Part shown: positions 47,553-56,227 of the stretch, one piece after another
Numbering within the stretch: position 1 is the stretch's first letter
Layout: each line of letters starts with the position of its first letter
DNA from: Nostoc desertorum CM1-VF14
GTDB lineage: Bacteria > Cyanobacteriota > Cyanobacteriia > Cyanobacteriales > Nostocaceae
Assembly (NCBI GenBank): GCA_019359245.1
Contig: JAHHHR010000033.1
Coordinates: 19,915 to 83,914 of the forward strand
Length of the DNA stretch: 64,000 nt
Direction: 5' to 3'
The notes under the pieces: model-generated
What the model saw: the letters and a program-made list of their open reading frames with translations, nothing else
Database searches by the model: none
Told to the model about the DNA's origin: nothing
Position numbers and translations under genes: made by a program

Positions 47553-47587
47553 TTATGATGACTGTTGACTCTCAACAGTCATCATAA
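47553..47587. promoter_or_regulatory. Perfect 16-bp hairpin upstream of SIMPL gene
   Basis: TTATGATGACTGTTGA (47553-47568) pairs perfectly with TCAACAGTCATCATAA (47572-47587) around a 3-nt loop. It ends 57 bp before the chosen ATG. Another hairpin with CCCATC arms (about 47352-47377) is in the same 47218-47644 spacer. It may control the SIMPL gene or terminate upstream transcripts. Confidence 0.5.
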
Positions 47588-47644
47588 AACTGCTACATAC
47601 CTTTATTTAAAACATCTGTGGATACTTTGAGGAGTGCAAATATT

Positions 47645-48391
47645 ATGACTAGAGCCGCTTTACTCGGTTCTCAGTTTCCCAATGGAAACCTGTGGAAAAC
47701 ACTGTCTTTAGCAATGCTTTTCTGTGTAACTATTACCCTGCCTGCGTTGGCCCAAGAAAAGGATAAATTGTGGCAAACTCTTACTGTCAATGGCCGCGGA
47801 GTTGAAACAATTCCTACAACCCTGGCGCAAGTCAGTTTAGGAGTGGAGATTCAGGGGAAAACAGCCCAAGAGGTACAGCAAGAAGCCGCCCGGAGGTCAT
47901 CGGCTGTAGTTGCGTTCCTCAAAAGCCAAAATGTCGAAAAATTACAAACTACTGGTATTCAGCTTAATCCAGTTTACAGCTACACCAATAATGTGCAGAG
48001 GATTACAGGCTATGCTGCCAATAACACTGTAAGTTTTAGGATTCCCAATGAGAAAGCTGGTACATTATTGGATGATGCAGTGAAAGCGGGTGCAACACAA
48101 ATTAACGGTATTAGTTTTGTTGCAAATGATGAAGCGATCGCGGCTGCTCAAAAACAAGCATTAAAAGAAGCTACTCAAGATGCCCAGCAGCAAGCTGATG
48201 CGGTTTTCAGTGCCTTGGGTTTCAAATCCAAAGCAGTGGTGAGCATTCAAGTTAATAATGCCAGTGCGCCTCCACCACCGATGTTTTTAAGGGCTGAGGC
48301 TGCAAAGTTAGCCAATGCAGATGCTTCCACCCCTGTTGTTGGTGGTGAACAGCAAGTAGAAGCATCCGTGACACTGCAAATTAGTTATTAG
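47645..48391 (+). CDS. SIMPL-domain (DUF541) periplasmic protein
   Basis: The product (about 248 aa) begins with a signal peptide (LSLAMLFCVTITLPALAQ). The SIMPL fold follows: LWQTLTVNGRGVETIPTTLAQVSLGVE..., TTGIQLNPVYSYTNNVQRITGYAANNTVSF and a C-terminal strand EASVTLQISY. SIMPL proteins form oligomeric periplasmic or outer-membrane-linked assemblies of poorly known role. GAGGAG at about 47629 sits 10 bp before ATG 47645 and decides this start over the upstream in-frame GTG 47618. Confidence 0.85.
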   Translation: MTRAALLGSQFPNGNLWKTLSLAMLFCVTITLPALAQEKDKLWQTLTVNGRGVETIPTTLAQVSLGVEIQGKTAQEVQQEAARRSSAVVAFLKSQNVEKLQTTGIQLNPVYSYTNNVQRITGYAANNTVSFRIPNEKAGTLLDDAVKAGATQINGISFVANDEAIAAAQKQALKEATQDAQQQADAVFSALGFKSKAVVSIQVNNASAPPPPMFLRAEAAKLANADASTPVVGGEQQVEASVTLQISY

Positions 48392-48449
48392 TCATTAGTC
48401 ATTAGTCATTGGTCATTAGCATTATTAAGAACTAATGGCCAATGTCCAA
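48392..48449. repeat. Short heptamer tract (TTAGTCA)n
   Basis: After the SIMPL stop, GTCATTA units repeat four or five times, followed by an AATGGCCAATGTCC tract. It is an STRR-type repeat between convergent genes. Confidence 0.7.
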
Positions 48450-48812
48450 TTAAAAATGTTCTGAAGACATATCTCCTGCACCACCCTCTCCATCGCGCTT
48501 AGAGCCTAATAAATCCAGCTGATCTACTTGGATAACTGGTGAGGATCGGTTTACTCCTGTTTGGCGATCGCTCCATGTGTCAAACTTCAAGGAGCCTTTA
48601 ACTCCAATTAGACTGCCTTTACGTACATAGTTACCCGCTACTTCTGCCGTTTTTCCCCATAGTTCCAAAGAGAACCAGTCAGGTTCATCGCTGTTGCGGG
48701 ATCTCCGCTTAACAGCTAGTCTTAATTTACACACAACTTTACCAGACTCAAAATATTTTATATCAGGGTCGCTACCTACACGGCCCACAAGGGTGACAAT
48801 ATTAATACTCAT
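48450..48812 (-). CDS. ssb: Single-stranded DNA-binding protein
   Basis: The 120-aa protein is one OB-fold: MSINIVTLVGRVGSDPDIKYFESGKVVCKLRLAV, WFSLELWGKTAEVAGNYVRKGSLIGVKGSLKFD and IQVDQLDLLGSK. It lacks the long acidic tail of E. coli SSB and ends EHF, as in short cyanobacterial SSBs. It protects single-stranded DNA in replication and repair. Convergent with the SIMPL gene and divergent from mreB. Confidence 0.9.
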   Translation of the reverse strand: MSINIVTLVGRVGSDPDIKYFESGKVVCKLRLAVKRRSRNSDEPDWFSLELWGKTAEVAGNYVRKGSLIGVKGSLKFDTWSDRQTGVNRSSPVIQVDQLDLLGSKRDGEGGAGDMSSEHF

Positions 48813-49139
48813 AGTGGGTTACCTCTTAGTACAGGCGTACTTATTAATTCCGACTTTCATCATAGCGAATTGTGAAACACTTGAAAATAATGTATTAAAC
48901 AGTTAACAATATAGTTGACTTGAAAAATTATACATACTACTTGGAGAAACACATAAAACTATACGGATATACTAAGTTAACCAGAGAATATCAAAACATA
49001 CACACCTGAGACATAGTAAATATTCCTGGGAATCATATAAATATATAGTCTAGTTTACTCAACTCAGGATACAAACATAATCAAATCAACTCTTACCGTT
49101 GTAGTCAAAAAGTATCGCACATAGGGGGCTTAGAAACGC
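48813..49139. promoter_or_regulatory. Divergent ssb/mreB spacer
   Basis: About 330 bp of AT-rich DNA between divergent start codons, expected to hold promoters for ssb and the mreBCD operon. I see no hairpins or repeats that stand out. Confidence 0.4.
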
Positions 49140-50183
49140 GTGGGTATTTTTAGGAACTTTCGCACATCATGGGATATGGGTATCGACCTCGGTACTGCTA
49201 ACACCCTTGTTTATGTATCTGGTAAAGGTATTGTACTGCAAGAGCCTTCTGTAGTTGCTATCGATGTCAACGAAAAGGTAGCACTAGCAGTAGGAGAAGA
49301 AGCCAAAAAAATGCTCGGTCGCACACCTGGAAATGTGATTGCCCTCCGCCCTTTGCGTGATGGTGTAATCGCTGATTTCGAGATAGCCGAGCTGATGCTC
49401 AAAAGCTTTATTCAGCGTGTAAATGAAGGTAAATCTTTAATTTTACCCCGGATTGTCATTGGTATTCCTAGTGGCGTCACAGGAGTAGAAAGGCGAGCTG
49501 TGATGGATGCGGCTCACCAAGCAGGAGCAAGAAAAGTCTATTTAATCGATGAACCTGTAGCCGCAGCAATTGGCGCAGGACTACCTGTTGCCGAACCCAC
49601 TGGCAACATGATCATTGATATTGGTGGTGGCACAACAGAAGTTGCAGTACTGAGTCTTCAAGGTACAGTAATCAGCGAATCAGTACGCATCGCTGGAGAT
49701 GAACTGACTGAAGCGATCATTCAGTATATTAAGAAAGTTCATAACTTAGTCATTGGTGAACGTACTGCCGAGGACATCAAGATTCGGATTGGTTCTGCCT
49801 ATCCTACTAATGATGATAATGACGCCATGATGGAAATCCGAGGCTTACACTTGCTTTCTGGTCTACCGCGAACTGTAACAATCAAAGGCCCAGAAATCCG
49901 TGAAAGTATGTTGGAACCGCTATCAGTAATTATAGAAGCCGTGAAGCGGACACTCGAACGTACACCTCCAGAATTAGCGGCAGACATTATTGACAGAGGT
50001 ATTATGTTAGCTGGTGGTGGTGCTTTGCTCAAAGGCATAGATACCCTCATTAGCCATGAAACGGGAATTGTGACCCACATTGCTGCCGATCCTCTTTCCT
50101 GCGTTGTGCTGGGAACAGGTCGTGTGTTAGAAAACTTCAAACAGTTAGAACGAGTTGTCACTGAAAGCTCTCGCAATATGTAG
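49140..50183 (+). CDS. mreB: Rod-shape-determining actin homologue MreB
   Basis: The 347-aa protein is a complete MreB: MGIDLGTANTLVYVSGKGIVLQEPSVVAID (phosphate 1), the connecting DAAHQAGARKVYLIDEPVAAAIGAGL, phosphate 2 MIIDIGGGTTEVAV and GIMLAGGGALLKGID (adenosine motif). It polymerises under the plasma membrane and guides wall synthesis that sets cell shape. The start is GTG 49140, giving MGIFRNF as in relatives. It opens an mreB-mreC-mreD operon. Confidence 0.96.
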   Translation: MGIFRNFRTSWDMGIDLGTANTLVYVSGKGIVLQEPSVVAIDVNEKVALAVGEEAKKMLGRTPGNVIALRPLRDGVIADFEIAELMLKSFIQRVNEGKSLILPRIVIGIPSGVTGVERRAVMDAAHQAGARKVYLIDEPVAAAIGAGLPVAEPTGNMIIDIGGGTTEVAVLSLQGTVISESVRIAGDELTEAIIQYIKKVHNLVIGERTAEDIKIRIGSAYPTNDDNDAMMEIRGLHLLSGLPRTVTIKGPEIRESMLEPLSVIIEAVKRTLERTPPELAADIIDRGIMLAGGGALLKGIDTLISHETGIVTHIAADPLSCVVLGTGRVLENFKQLERVVTESSRNM

Positions 50184-50198
50184 CAAAAAAATATCAGG

Positions 50199-50231
50199 CT
50201 TGAGTTCTATTTGAGTTCTATTTGGGTTCTA
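50199..50231 (+). repeat. Three tandem 11-bp repeats in the mreB-mreC gap
   Basis: CTTGAGTTCTA, TTTGAGTTCTA and TTTGGGTTCTA follow each other without gaps, starting 16 bp after the mreB stop. The function is unknown. They may affect transcript stability between mreB and mreC, which would alter their ratio. Confidence 0.8.
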
Positions 50232-50282
50232 TATAAAGAGAATCCAAGTAGAACTTAATTATGTAAGTGCTTAAAGGTATAT

Positions 50283-51068
50283 ATGGTTACAATACGGCGT
50301 TGGTGGGATCATAAAGGGTTACAAATTGGGTTGTTAGCTTTAGTAGTTAGTAGTGCTTGGGTATTGCGGCAAACTCAAGGTGAATTGGTGTTTGAGACAT
50401 ACCAGGCAATTACCCGTCCGTTAGAGATGTTGCAGTCAGGGCCAACTCGAGAAGAACGTCTCAGAGATGCCCGGATATTGGAATTGCAAACCCGTATAGT
50501 AGATTTGGAAAGTCAAAAAACAAAGCTACAAGATTTATTAGGCTATGTAGAAAAGGAGCCGTTGGCATCACGGCCAATTCCAGCGCGGGTGATAGGACGT
50601 AGTGCTGATCAGTGGTGGCAACAGGTTACCCTGAATCGCGGTATGAATGCAGGGATTCAGGAAGGCTTTATAGTCAAGGCAGATGGCGGATTGGTGGGTC
50701 TGGTGGAGAGTGTAACTCCCAATACTAGCCGCGTGTTGTTAATCAGTGATCTCAAAAGTAAAGTGGGTGTATCAGTTAGTCGCACAGCAGCTAAAGGTGT
50801 TTTGCGAGGAGATTCTTCTGCCGAAGCTGTGCTGGAGTTTTATGAAAAAGTCCCAAATGTCAAAGTAGGAGATTTAGTTTCCACATCTACTTATAGCCAG
50901 AAATATCCATCTGGCTTGGCTGTAGGACGAATCAAGTCACTAGATTTAAAGAAACTTCCCGCATCAGTAGCGAAAATTGAGCTTTTTCCACCAATTCGCT
51001 CTCTCGATTGGGTAGCTGTTTATCCAAAGCTAGAAAACCAAGAGTCGGAAACCCAAAAGTCTAAGTAA
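50283..51068 (+). CDS. mreC: Rod-shape-determining protein MreC
   Basis: The 261-aa protein has one N-terminal membrane helix (LQIGLLALVVSSAWVL), a coiled coil (RLRDARILELQTRIVDLESQKTKLQDLLGYVEK) and the periplasmic beta-rich MreC core with PARVIGRSADQWWQQVTLNRG and GLVGLVESVTPNTSRVLLISD. MreC links the MreB filament to the wall-synthesis enzymes. The third mre gene lies 24 bp downstream. Confidence 0.93.
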   Translation: MVTIRRWWDHKGLQIGLLALVVSSAWVLRQTQGELVFETYQAITRPLEMLQSGPTREERLRDARILELQTRIVDLESQKTKLQDLLGYVEKEPLASRPIPARVIGRSADQWWQQVTLNRGMNAGIQEGFIVKADGGLVGLVESVTPNTSRVLLISDLKSKVGVSVSRTAAKGVLRGDSSAEAVLEFYEKVPNVKVGDLVSTSTYSQKYPSGLAVGRIKSLDLKKLPASVAKIELFPPIRSLDWVAVYPKLENQESETQKSK

Positions 51069-51092
51069 ATTCTTCAAAAAATCTATAGAAAA

Positions 51093-51710
51093 ATGAAGAT
51101 TCCTGCATTTAGTCACAGCAGGCAGAAAAAGCCAAAATCGTTAGAACGAAAATCGAAGTTTCAAATCCAGCCACTTTCTCGTTGGCATCCTGGTGTACGT
51201 CAGTTGCTGGGTTGGATAGTGACGGCTAGTTCTGTACTGTTATGTTTACTGTTATTACCAACTCGCCTGCCAGGTATGGAATTATTGGGAATTGGCCCTA
51301 ACTGGCTACTAATTTGGGTGGTAACTTGGAGTGTAAAACGCACGGTGTTTGCTGGCGCATTCGCAGGTATAGTTCTAGGGCTACTTCAAGATTCAATGAC
51401 ATCACCTAACCCTACTCATGCCCTCAGTTTAGGTATAGTGGGAATTTTAACTGCTCTGCTGCAAAAACAGCGTTTTATCGAAGAAGATTTTATTTCGATC
51501 GCTGTCATTGTCTTTGTTATGGCAGTTCTAGCAGAAACCATCTTTGGGTTGCAATTAACTTTGATAGGGGATGAGCGCAAGTTCACAGATATTTGGACAT
51601 ATTATCAACGTGTCGCCCTAGCCTCTGCCATTCTTAGTAGTCTGTGGGCACCTGTTGTCTATTATCCCCTAAATCGTTGGTGGCAGAGGATGAAGTTGTT
51701 GGAGCAATAG
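51093..51710 (+). CDS. mreD: Rod-shape-determining protein MreD
   Basis: The 205-aa product is a small multi-helix membrane protein, with a basic N-terminus and about five helices. It contains LLGIGPNWLLIWVVTWSVKRTVFAGAFAGIVLGLLQDSMT, the conserved MreD block, and directly follows mreC. It completes the MreBCD complex. The N-terminal about 40-residue extension (KKPKSLERKSKF) is common in cyanobacteria. Confidence 0.88.
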   Translation: MKIPAFSHSRQKKPKSLERKSKFQIQPLSRWHPGVRQLLGWIVTASSVLLCLLLLPTRLPGMELLGIGPNWLLIWVVTWSVKRTVFAGAFAGIVLGLLQDSMTSPNPTHALSLGIVGILTALLQKQRFIEEDFISIAVIVFVMAVLAETIFGLQLTLIGDERKFTDIWTYYQRVALASAILSSLWAPVVYYPLNRWWQRMKLLEQ

Positions 51711-52085
51711 TAAAGGGAGTTAGGAATTCAAAACGGAATAGGTTATAGGTGATACCAAACCTATGTAAGCCTGCATAGAATAATTCCTTTGTCTGGGATG
51801 GAGTTTCAAGTCTTGTATTCTGTGCATCTTCATAGAGAATTGTTACGACACTAAAGAAAATTATGCTTTGCACCCTATAACCTAAGTCTTTATGGAATTT
51901 GGGCAAGCTCTGGCAATATAGATTCAAGCTACATTAAATCAAACAACACCGTATCATGATAGTTAGTAACATTTATGTCTGATACTTTCTTTTTTGCCTT
52001 AAAAAAATATCAGGTAAGTCATCTCTTGATTTACTGATGGCAGAATGTGGAAGTTTTCACTGACTAACTTAATTGGAGAACGCTG
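51711..52085. other. Spacer after mreD
   Basis: No gene seen apart from the small ORF that begins at 52086. The DNA is AT-rich without strong hairpins. Confidence 0.4.
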
Positions 52086-52175
52086 ATGTCTAAGGAAAGA
52101 AAAAGTAATAAAGAAGTTAAAAAACCTAAAAAAGATCCCAAAGACAAAAAGGATAAAAACGACCCAAAGAAATAG
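52086..52175 (+). CDS. Lys-rich 29-aa microprotein
   Basis: The frame MSKERKSNKEVKKPKKDPK... encodes 29 residues, about half of them lysine, with several Asp and Pro, and ends in TAG at 52173-52175. GGAG (52075-52078) sits 7 bp before the ATG, an ideal RBS. Similar tiny Lys/Pro-rich proteins opening MSKxRKSNKExKKPK occur, as I recall, in several bacterial groups without known function. It is likely disordered and could bind RNA, DNA or membranes. Confidence 0.65.
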   Translation: MSKERKSNKEVKKPKKDPKDKKDKNDPKK

Positions 52176-52309
52176 GACGATTTAGGTAGATAGCTTTAGC
52201 GAAGAGCAAGAGTTACATTTCTTAAAATTGAAAATACTTCGTCCAATAGCATTAAGTAGGAGAAATTATGTCAAGCCTCAAAATCTGAGAATTTAGAGGA
52301 TTTCAGTTA

Positions 52310-52340
52310 CCTACACCGTATTGCTTGCAATCGGTGTAGG
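52310..52340. terminator. Strong 14-bp hairpin
   Basis: CCTACACCG pairs with CGGTGTAGG, and the inner ATTGC pairs with GCAAT around a TT loop (52310-52340). It lies between the microprotein gene and the convergent msrB gene, so it may terminate one or both. A short dispersed repeat, GCGATGTCTACGATGAGC, follows at about 52358. Confidence 0.6.
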
Positions 52341-52395
52341 AGTGTGGCATTAATACGTGCGATGTCTACGATGAGCTATTTATTGGGCTACTAAA

Positions 52396-52890
52396 TTAGG
52401 CAGGAGTAAACTTCAACGAAACCCCGTTCATGCAATAGCGCTTGCCAGTGGGTGCAGGGCCATCATCAAAAACATGACCGAGATGGCCACCACAACGACT
52501 ACAATGCACTTCAGTTCTGGTCATAAACAACGATCTATCTACAGTAGTAGCGATCGCACCTTCAATTGGGTTAAAAAAGCTGGGCCAGCCCGTACCACTG
52601 TTAAATTTGGTATCAGATGTAAACAGTGGTAGGTCACACGCAGCACAAAAATAAGTGCCTTGATCGTATTCCTTATCCAATGGACTGGTGTGAGGGCGTT
52701 CAGTCCCATGTTTACGCAATACATTAAACTGTTCTGGCGTTAAAATTGTGCGCCATTCTGACTCCGGTTTGGTAACTTCAAATCCACTTTGAGAAGTTGT
52801 CATTGCTTGTGACCCCCAATTGATATATCTTGATAGCAATGCTGTGCCGACTATTACTGCACTAGCCTGTAAAAAATACCTTTTGTCCAT
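52396..52890 (-). CDS. msrB: Peptide-methionine (R)-S-oxide reductase, exported
   Basis: The 164-aa protein starts with a hydrophobic leader (MDKRYFLQASAVIVGTALLSR), so it is likely anchored or exported. The MsrB core follows, with zinc-binding pairs CAAC (about residue 84) and CSRC (about 131), GTGWPSFFNP and the catalytic Cys in RYCMNGVSLKF. It reduces methionine-R-sulfoxide. The resolving Cys may be supplied by a thioredoxin. It is a single gene. Confidence 0.92.
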   Translation of the reverse strand: MDKRYFLQASAVIVGTALLSRYINWGSQAMTTSQSGFEVTKPESEWRTILTPEQFNVLRKHGTERPHTSPLDKEYDQGTYFCAACDLPLFTSDTKFNSGTGWPSFFNPIEGAIATTVDRSLFMTRTEVHCSRCGGHLGHVFDDGPAPTGKRYCMNGVSLKFTPA

Positions 52891-53121
52891 ATATCTATTA
52901 TTTTGTATTTTCGGGTTAACTGGACAATCAACTCCAGTACGGGATTCCCTACATTAATGACTATAATCAGCGATCGCTCTGAATAAACCCTGATAAACTC
53001 ATTAAAATCAGCTAAGAAACGACAAATTATTTTTCAAACAAATAGTAGGCGGGAATCCGATCTATTTGACATATTTTTAGACAATAGCAAGTATAGTTTT
53101 CAATTGGAGCGTCAAATATGG

Positions 53122-53652
53122 TCAATCATCATCTTCATCAGAGGTGGTGAAATCCCTAGTAGTCCTGTGTTTACCATGATTCGTCATAAAGACAAATGCG
53201 CGATTGAGCCGCTTTACCCCACTGAGGGTAATCAGAGTTAGTAAGCCTCCCAATAATCCCATTTGCCACAAACCACAACCAATTGCAGCTCCCAACCCGG
53301 CAGCAGTCCAGACACAGGCGGCTGTAGTTAAACCTTTTACTTTTGGCCTTGCAGATTTCCTTGGAGACTCTTGTAAAATCAATCCGGCTCCGAGAAATCC
53401 AATTCCGGTAGCGACACCTTGAATTGTGCGACTCAGTGCATTGGTAGAAGCATAAGGACTCTCACCCTCAGCCTGCAAAGGAATCATCACGAATAGTGCT
53501 GCTCCCATACTCACGAGCATGAATGTTCTCATCCCTGCTGGCCTTCCTCCTTGCTGACGGTTAAATCCAATCAAGCAACCAACCAGGAGCGCCAAAGATA
53601 ATCTAAACGCTATATGTGGCCAATCGTTGGCAGCAATAAACATCGGCCCCAT
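53122..53652 (-). CDS. MgtC/SapB-family membrane protein
   Basis: The product (about 176 aa) has about four membrane helices with the family motifs LALLVGCLIGFNRQQGGRPAGMRTFMLVSMGAAL, TGIGFLGAGLIL and VKGLTTAACVWTAAGLGAAIG. It ends in an acidic tail. MgtC-type proteins act in magnesium homeostasis and modulate ATP synthase or transporters in some bacteria. AGGAGA at about 53663 lies 8 bp before ATG 53652 and decides that start over the longer frame. Confidence 0.87.
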   Translation of the reverse strand: MGPMFIAANDWPHIAFRLSLALLVGCLIGFNRQQGGRPAGMRTFMLVSMGAALFVMIPLQAEGESPYASTNALSRTIQGVATGIGFLGAGLILQESPRKSARPKVKGLTTAACVWTAAGLGAAIGCGLWQMGLLGGLLTLITLSGVKRLNRAFVFMTNHGKHRTTRDFTTSDEDDD

Positions 53653-54060
53653 TGCCTTATTTCTCCTAGAGTACAGAACAGAATTTTGCACCTATTGCCA
53701 GTGAGATGGATGGCTACCCATTTTTGTAGCTGAAAACTTAAGCACAGCAAATCAATAGGTTTTCAGTACATTAAGGTTGATTTAACAAAAGGTTATGAAT
53801 AAGTAAACAAGTATACACAAAGCCACCATTGCTGTATTCTCCCTAGAGACAGAAAGGGGTAGGGGGAGAATAACTATGCTAATCGCTAATCCTCAATTCC
53901 TAACTGATCGAACACGGCTTAATATACATTGGTTTGATAGAGATACCGGAGTTTTATGGAAAACTTCTTGCTTGGTTCAGTAGAATATGCGATACTCTAA
54001 AAACTACAAACAAAGCACGGTATTTCTATCGAATTGCCGGAGTTTAAAAGGATAAGACTC
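53653..54060. other. Spacer before the ssuD remnant
   Basis: No gene or strong hairpin seen. It may contain the former promoter of the sulfonate cluster. Confidence 0.4.
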
Positions 54061-54646
54061 ATGCAGCTTCTATGGTTCATCCCAACCCACGGCGACGGAC
54101 GTTACCTTGCAACTGCTACAGGCGGACGGGCAGTAGGCTTTTCTTATCTACGGCAGATTGCTCAAGCAGTGGATGACCTTGGTTATACAGGGGCATTGCT
54201 GTTCATAGGCCGATCTTGCGAAGATGCTTGGATTGTCGCGTCTACGTTGGTATCACTAACCCGGCAGATGAATGGACTCAGTTGGACAACGGCGGATTAC
54301 TCAATTACACCACGGTAATCGTGAGCCATTAGAGATTAGTCCGAACCTTTAGGCGGGAGTCGGTTTAGTGCGGAGTGGTGCAGGAACAGCCTTAGTCGGC
54401 GATCCTCAAACCATTGCCGCCAGGATGTTGGAATATGCAGATTTGGGTATTGAGTCCTTTATCCTCTCTGGCTATCCCCATTTAGAAGAAGCTTATCGAG
54501 TTGCAGAACTTCTACTTCTCCATTTGCAATTAAAGAATTTGCCCGCATTAGAGAAGCAACATATCTTAAGTCCGTTTGGCGAGATTGTCGCAAATGAAGA
54601 TTTCCCTAAGCAACAGCATCAGGAAAGAGCAACGTCCATATCCTAG
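54061..54646 (+). pseudogene. ssuD: Alkanesulfonate monooxygenase remnant (internal deletion)
   Basis: The first about 70 codons (MQLLWFIPTHGDGRYL, then GRAVGFSYLRQIAQAVDDLGYTG and SCEDAWIVAS) match the N-terminus of SsuD, an FMNH2-dependent enzyme that releases sulfite from alkanesulfonates. From about 54322 a different frame carries EPLEISPNL-stop-AGVGLVRSGAGTALVGDP and the C-terminal helix. The Trp of NLWAGVG has become TAG. About 220 of about 380 residues in the middle are missing. The gene cannot make an active enzyme. Confidence 0.85.
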
Positions 54647-54673
54647 TAATTAAGAACTAGAAGATTATCAGCC

Positions 54674-55312
54674 ATGTTGCACCAACAAATTGACCAAAAA
54701 ATCTCAGAAAAAGAAGCGTGGGCATTGCGTCGTCAGTTAGGGATACCTAACAATAAACGCTTGTGGGTGCTGGCTTGCATGGATGAACGTTTACCGATAG
54801 AAAAAGCATTAGGAATTGGTGAAGGAGATGCTCATATTTTCCGTAATGCTGGAGGCTTAGTGACGGATGATGCGATTCGATCAGCAATGTTAACTACACA
54901 GTTTTTTGGCACTAAAGAAATCATCGTTATTAATCATACCGAATGTGGCATGATGACAGCATCAGGAGATTTTCTCACTGAGATATTGCATAACCAAGGT
55001 ATTGATGTGGATCAAGTTAGTGTCGATCCTGCTTTGCCAGAGTTAAAGCTACCAAAAGGCGTTTTTTCCAAATGGATTAAAACGTTTACTGATGTAGATG
55101 AAATCTGCATACAGCAGGTAAAATTACTGCGTAATTCTGCTTTAATTCCCCAAGATGTAGTTATTCATGGCTACATCTGGGAAGTAGAAAGTATGAGTTT
55201 GCGCCGTCCCTACAAACGTCTGAGTGATCAGGTCAACACAGCATCAGCTATGAAGACCAAAACCACAAAACATACTAAACCCATTTTAGAAATTGGGAGT
55301 TTAATTGAATGA
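54674..55312 (+). CDS. Beta-carbonic-anhydrase-like enzyme in the sulfonate cluster
   Basis: The 212-aa protein has beta-CA zinc motifs CMDERLP (Cys, and the Asp-Arg dyad) and NHTECGM (His and Cys). The rest is unlike the canonical enzyme (17.7-18.4 kb): it resembles the group that includes CS2 and COS hydrolases and small Mycobacterium beta-CAs. Its last four bases overlap the ssuE start (ATGA), so the two are translated together. Linked to flavin sulfonate genes, it may process a sulfur volatile or supply CO2/bicarbonate; the substrate is inferred only. Confidence 0.78.
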   Translation: MLHQQIDQKISEKEAWALRRQLGIPNNKRLWVLACMDERLPIEKALGIGEGDAHIFRNAGGLVTDDAIRSAMLTTQFFGTKEIIVINHTECGMMTASGDFLTEILHNQGIDVDQVSVDPALPELKLPKGVFSKWIKTFTDVDEICIQQVKLLRNSALIPQDVVIHGYIWEVESMSLRRPYKRLSDQVNTASAMKTKTTKHTKPILEIGSLIE

Positions 55313-55875
55313 CAAATATTCTAGCGATCGCAGGTAGTCCAACCCATCCATCTAGAACTTACGGTTTTGTCGAATACACTGCCAAGCTTTTAGAACAAGA
55401 AGGCTTGCATGTAGACATTATTTCAGTTCGGGATTTGCCTGCTGAAGATTTAGTTTTTGGACGTTACGACAGTCCTGCTTTAGAACAGCCAAAAGCTTTA
55501 TTGGCAAAGGCAGATGGTGTGATTATTGCCACCCCAATTTATAAAGCTGCTTATACAGGAGTGCTAAAAACATTTCTAGATTTGCTGCCACAAAAATCAT
55601 TGACAGGTAAACCCGTGTTACCAATTGCTCTGGGTGGAACGATCGCTCATTTATTGGCAATTGAATACGCCCTGAAACCTGTATTATCTGAATTAGGAGC
55701 GCGGCATATCTTAGCTACTGTTTATGCAGTAGACAAACAAGTTCAACGACAAGCTGATAACAGCGTTCTCTTAGATGAAGAAATTGAGCAAAGACTCAAA
55801 GACGTTCTCAAGGAATTTGTTAAAGCTGTAGAATATGATGCCGCAGCGCCTCAAGAATTGGTTCATGCCAATTAA
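55309..55875 (+). CDS. ssuE: NAD(P)H-dependent FMN reductase SsuE
   Basis: The 188-aa flavodoxin-like protein has LAIAGSPTHPSRTYGFVEY, the FMN phosphate loop, IIATPIYKAAYTGVLKTFLDLLPQ and LPIALGGTIAH, typical of SsuE. It supplies FMNH2 to the SsuD monooxygenase, which is broken here, so SsuE may now serve another flavin enzyme or be on the way out. It overlaps the upstream carbonic-anhydrase-like gene by four bases. Confidence 0.9.
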   Translation: MTNILAIAGSPTHPSRTYGFVEYTAKLLEQEGLHVDIISVRDLPAEDLVFGRYDSPALEQPKALLAKADGVIIATPIYKAAYTGVLKTFLDLLPQKSLTGKPVLPIALGGTIAHLLAIEYALKPVLSELGARHILATVYAVDKQVQRQADNSVLLDEEIEQRLKDVLKEFVKAVEYDAAAPQELVHAN

Positions 55876-56227
55876 ATAATCAAGTTTATACCTCCGCATA
55901 CTTGTAGCAGAGGGGTAATTTTATCCATCTGCTACCTTTCTCTAAAAATTATCAGAGCTACATAAATTTAGTTTCAGAAGTTGCATCTTTATAGCAATAT
56001 TCAAATTAATAGACTTCTCTCCAAACTTTTGTAGTCTATTCAACTAACACTGCTGTAATTTCTAATTTTTTATATCCAACAAGATGTTGTATATATGCAA
56101 ATTGTCTCCTAACTCTACTCGTAGTAGATGAGTCCAATTTACTCATCTACTACTTTCCTACTGAAATTTTAAAATAGCAATCATGAGATAAAAGAGTTTT
56201 GATAATTTTGTTATTACCTCATAATCT
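55876..56227. other. Spacer after ssuE
   Basis: AT-rich; no gene. A weak inverted repeat around AGTAGATGAGTCC and TACTCATCTACTAC at about 56124-56153 could form a hairpin. Confidence 0.4.
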
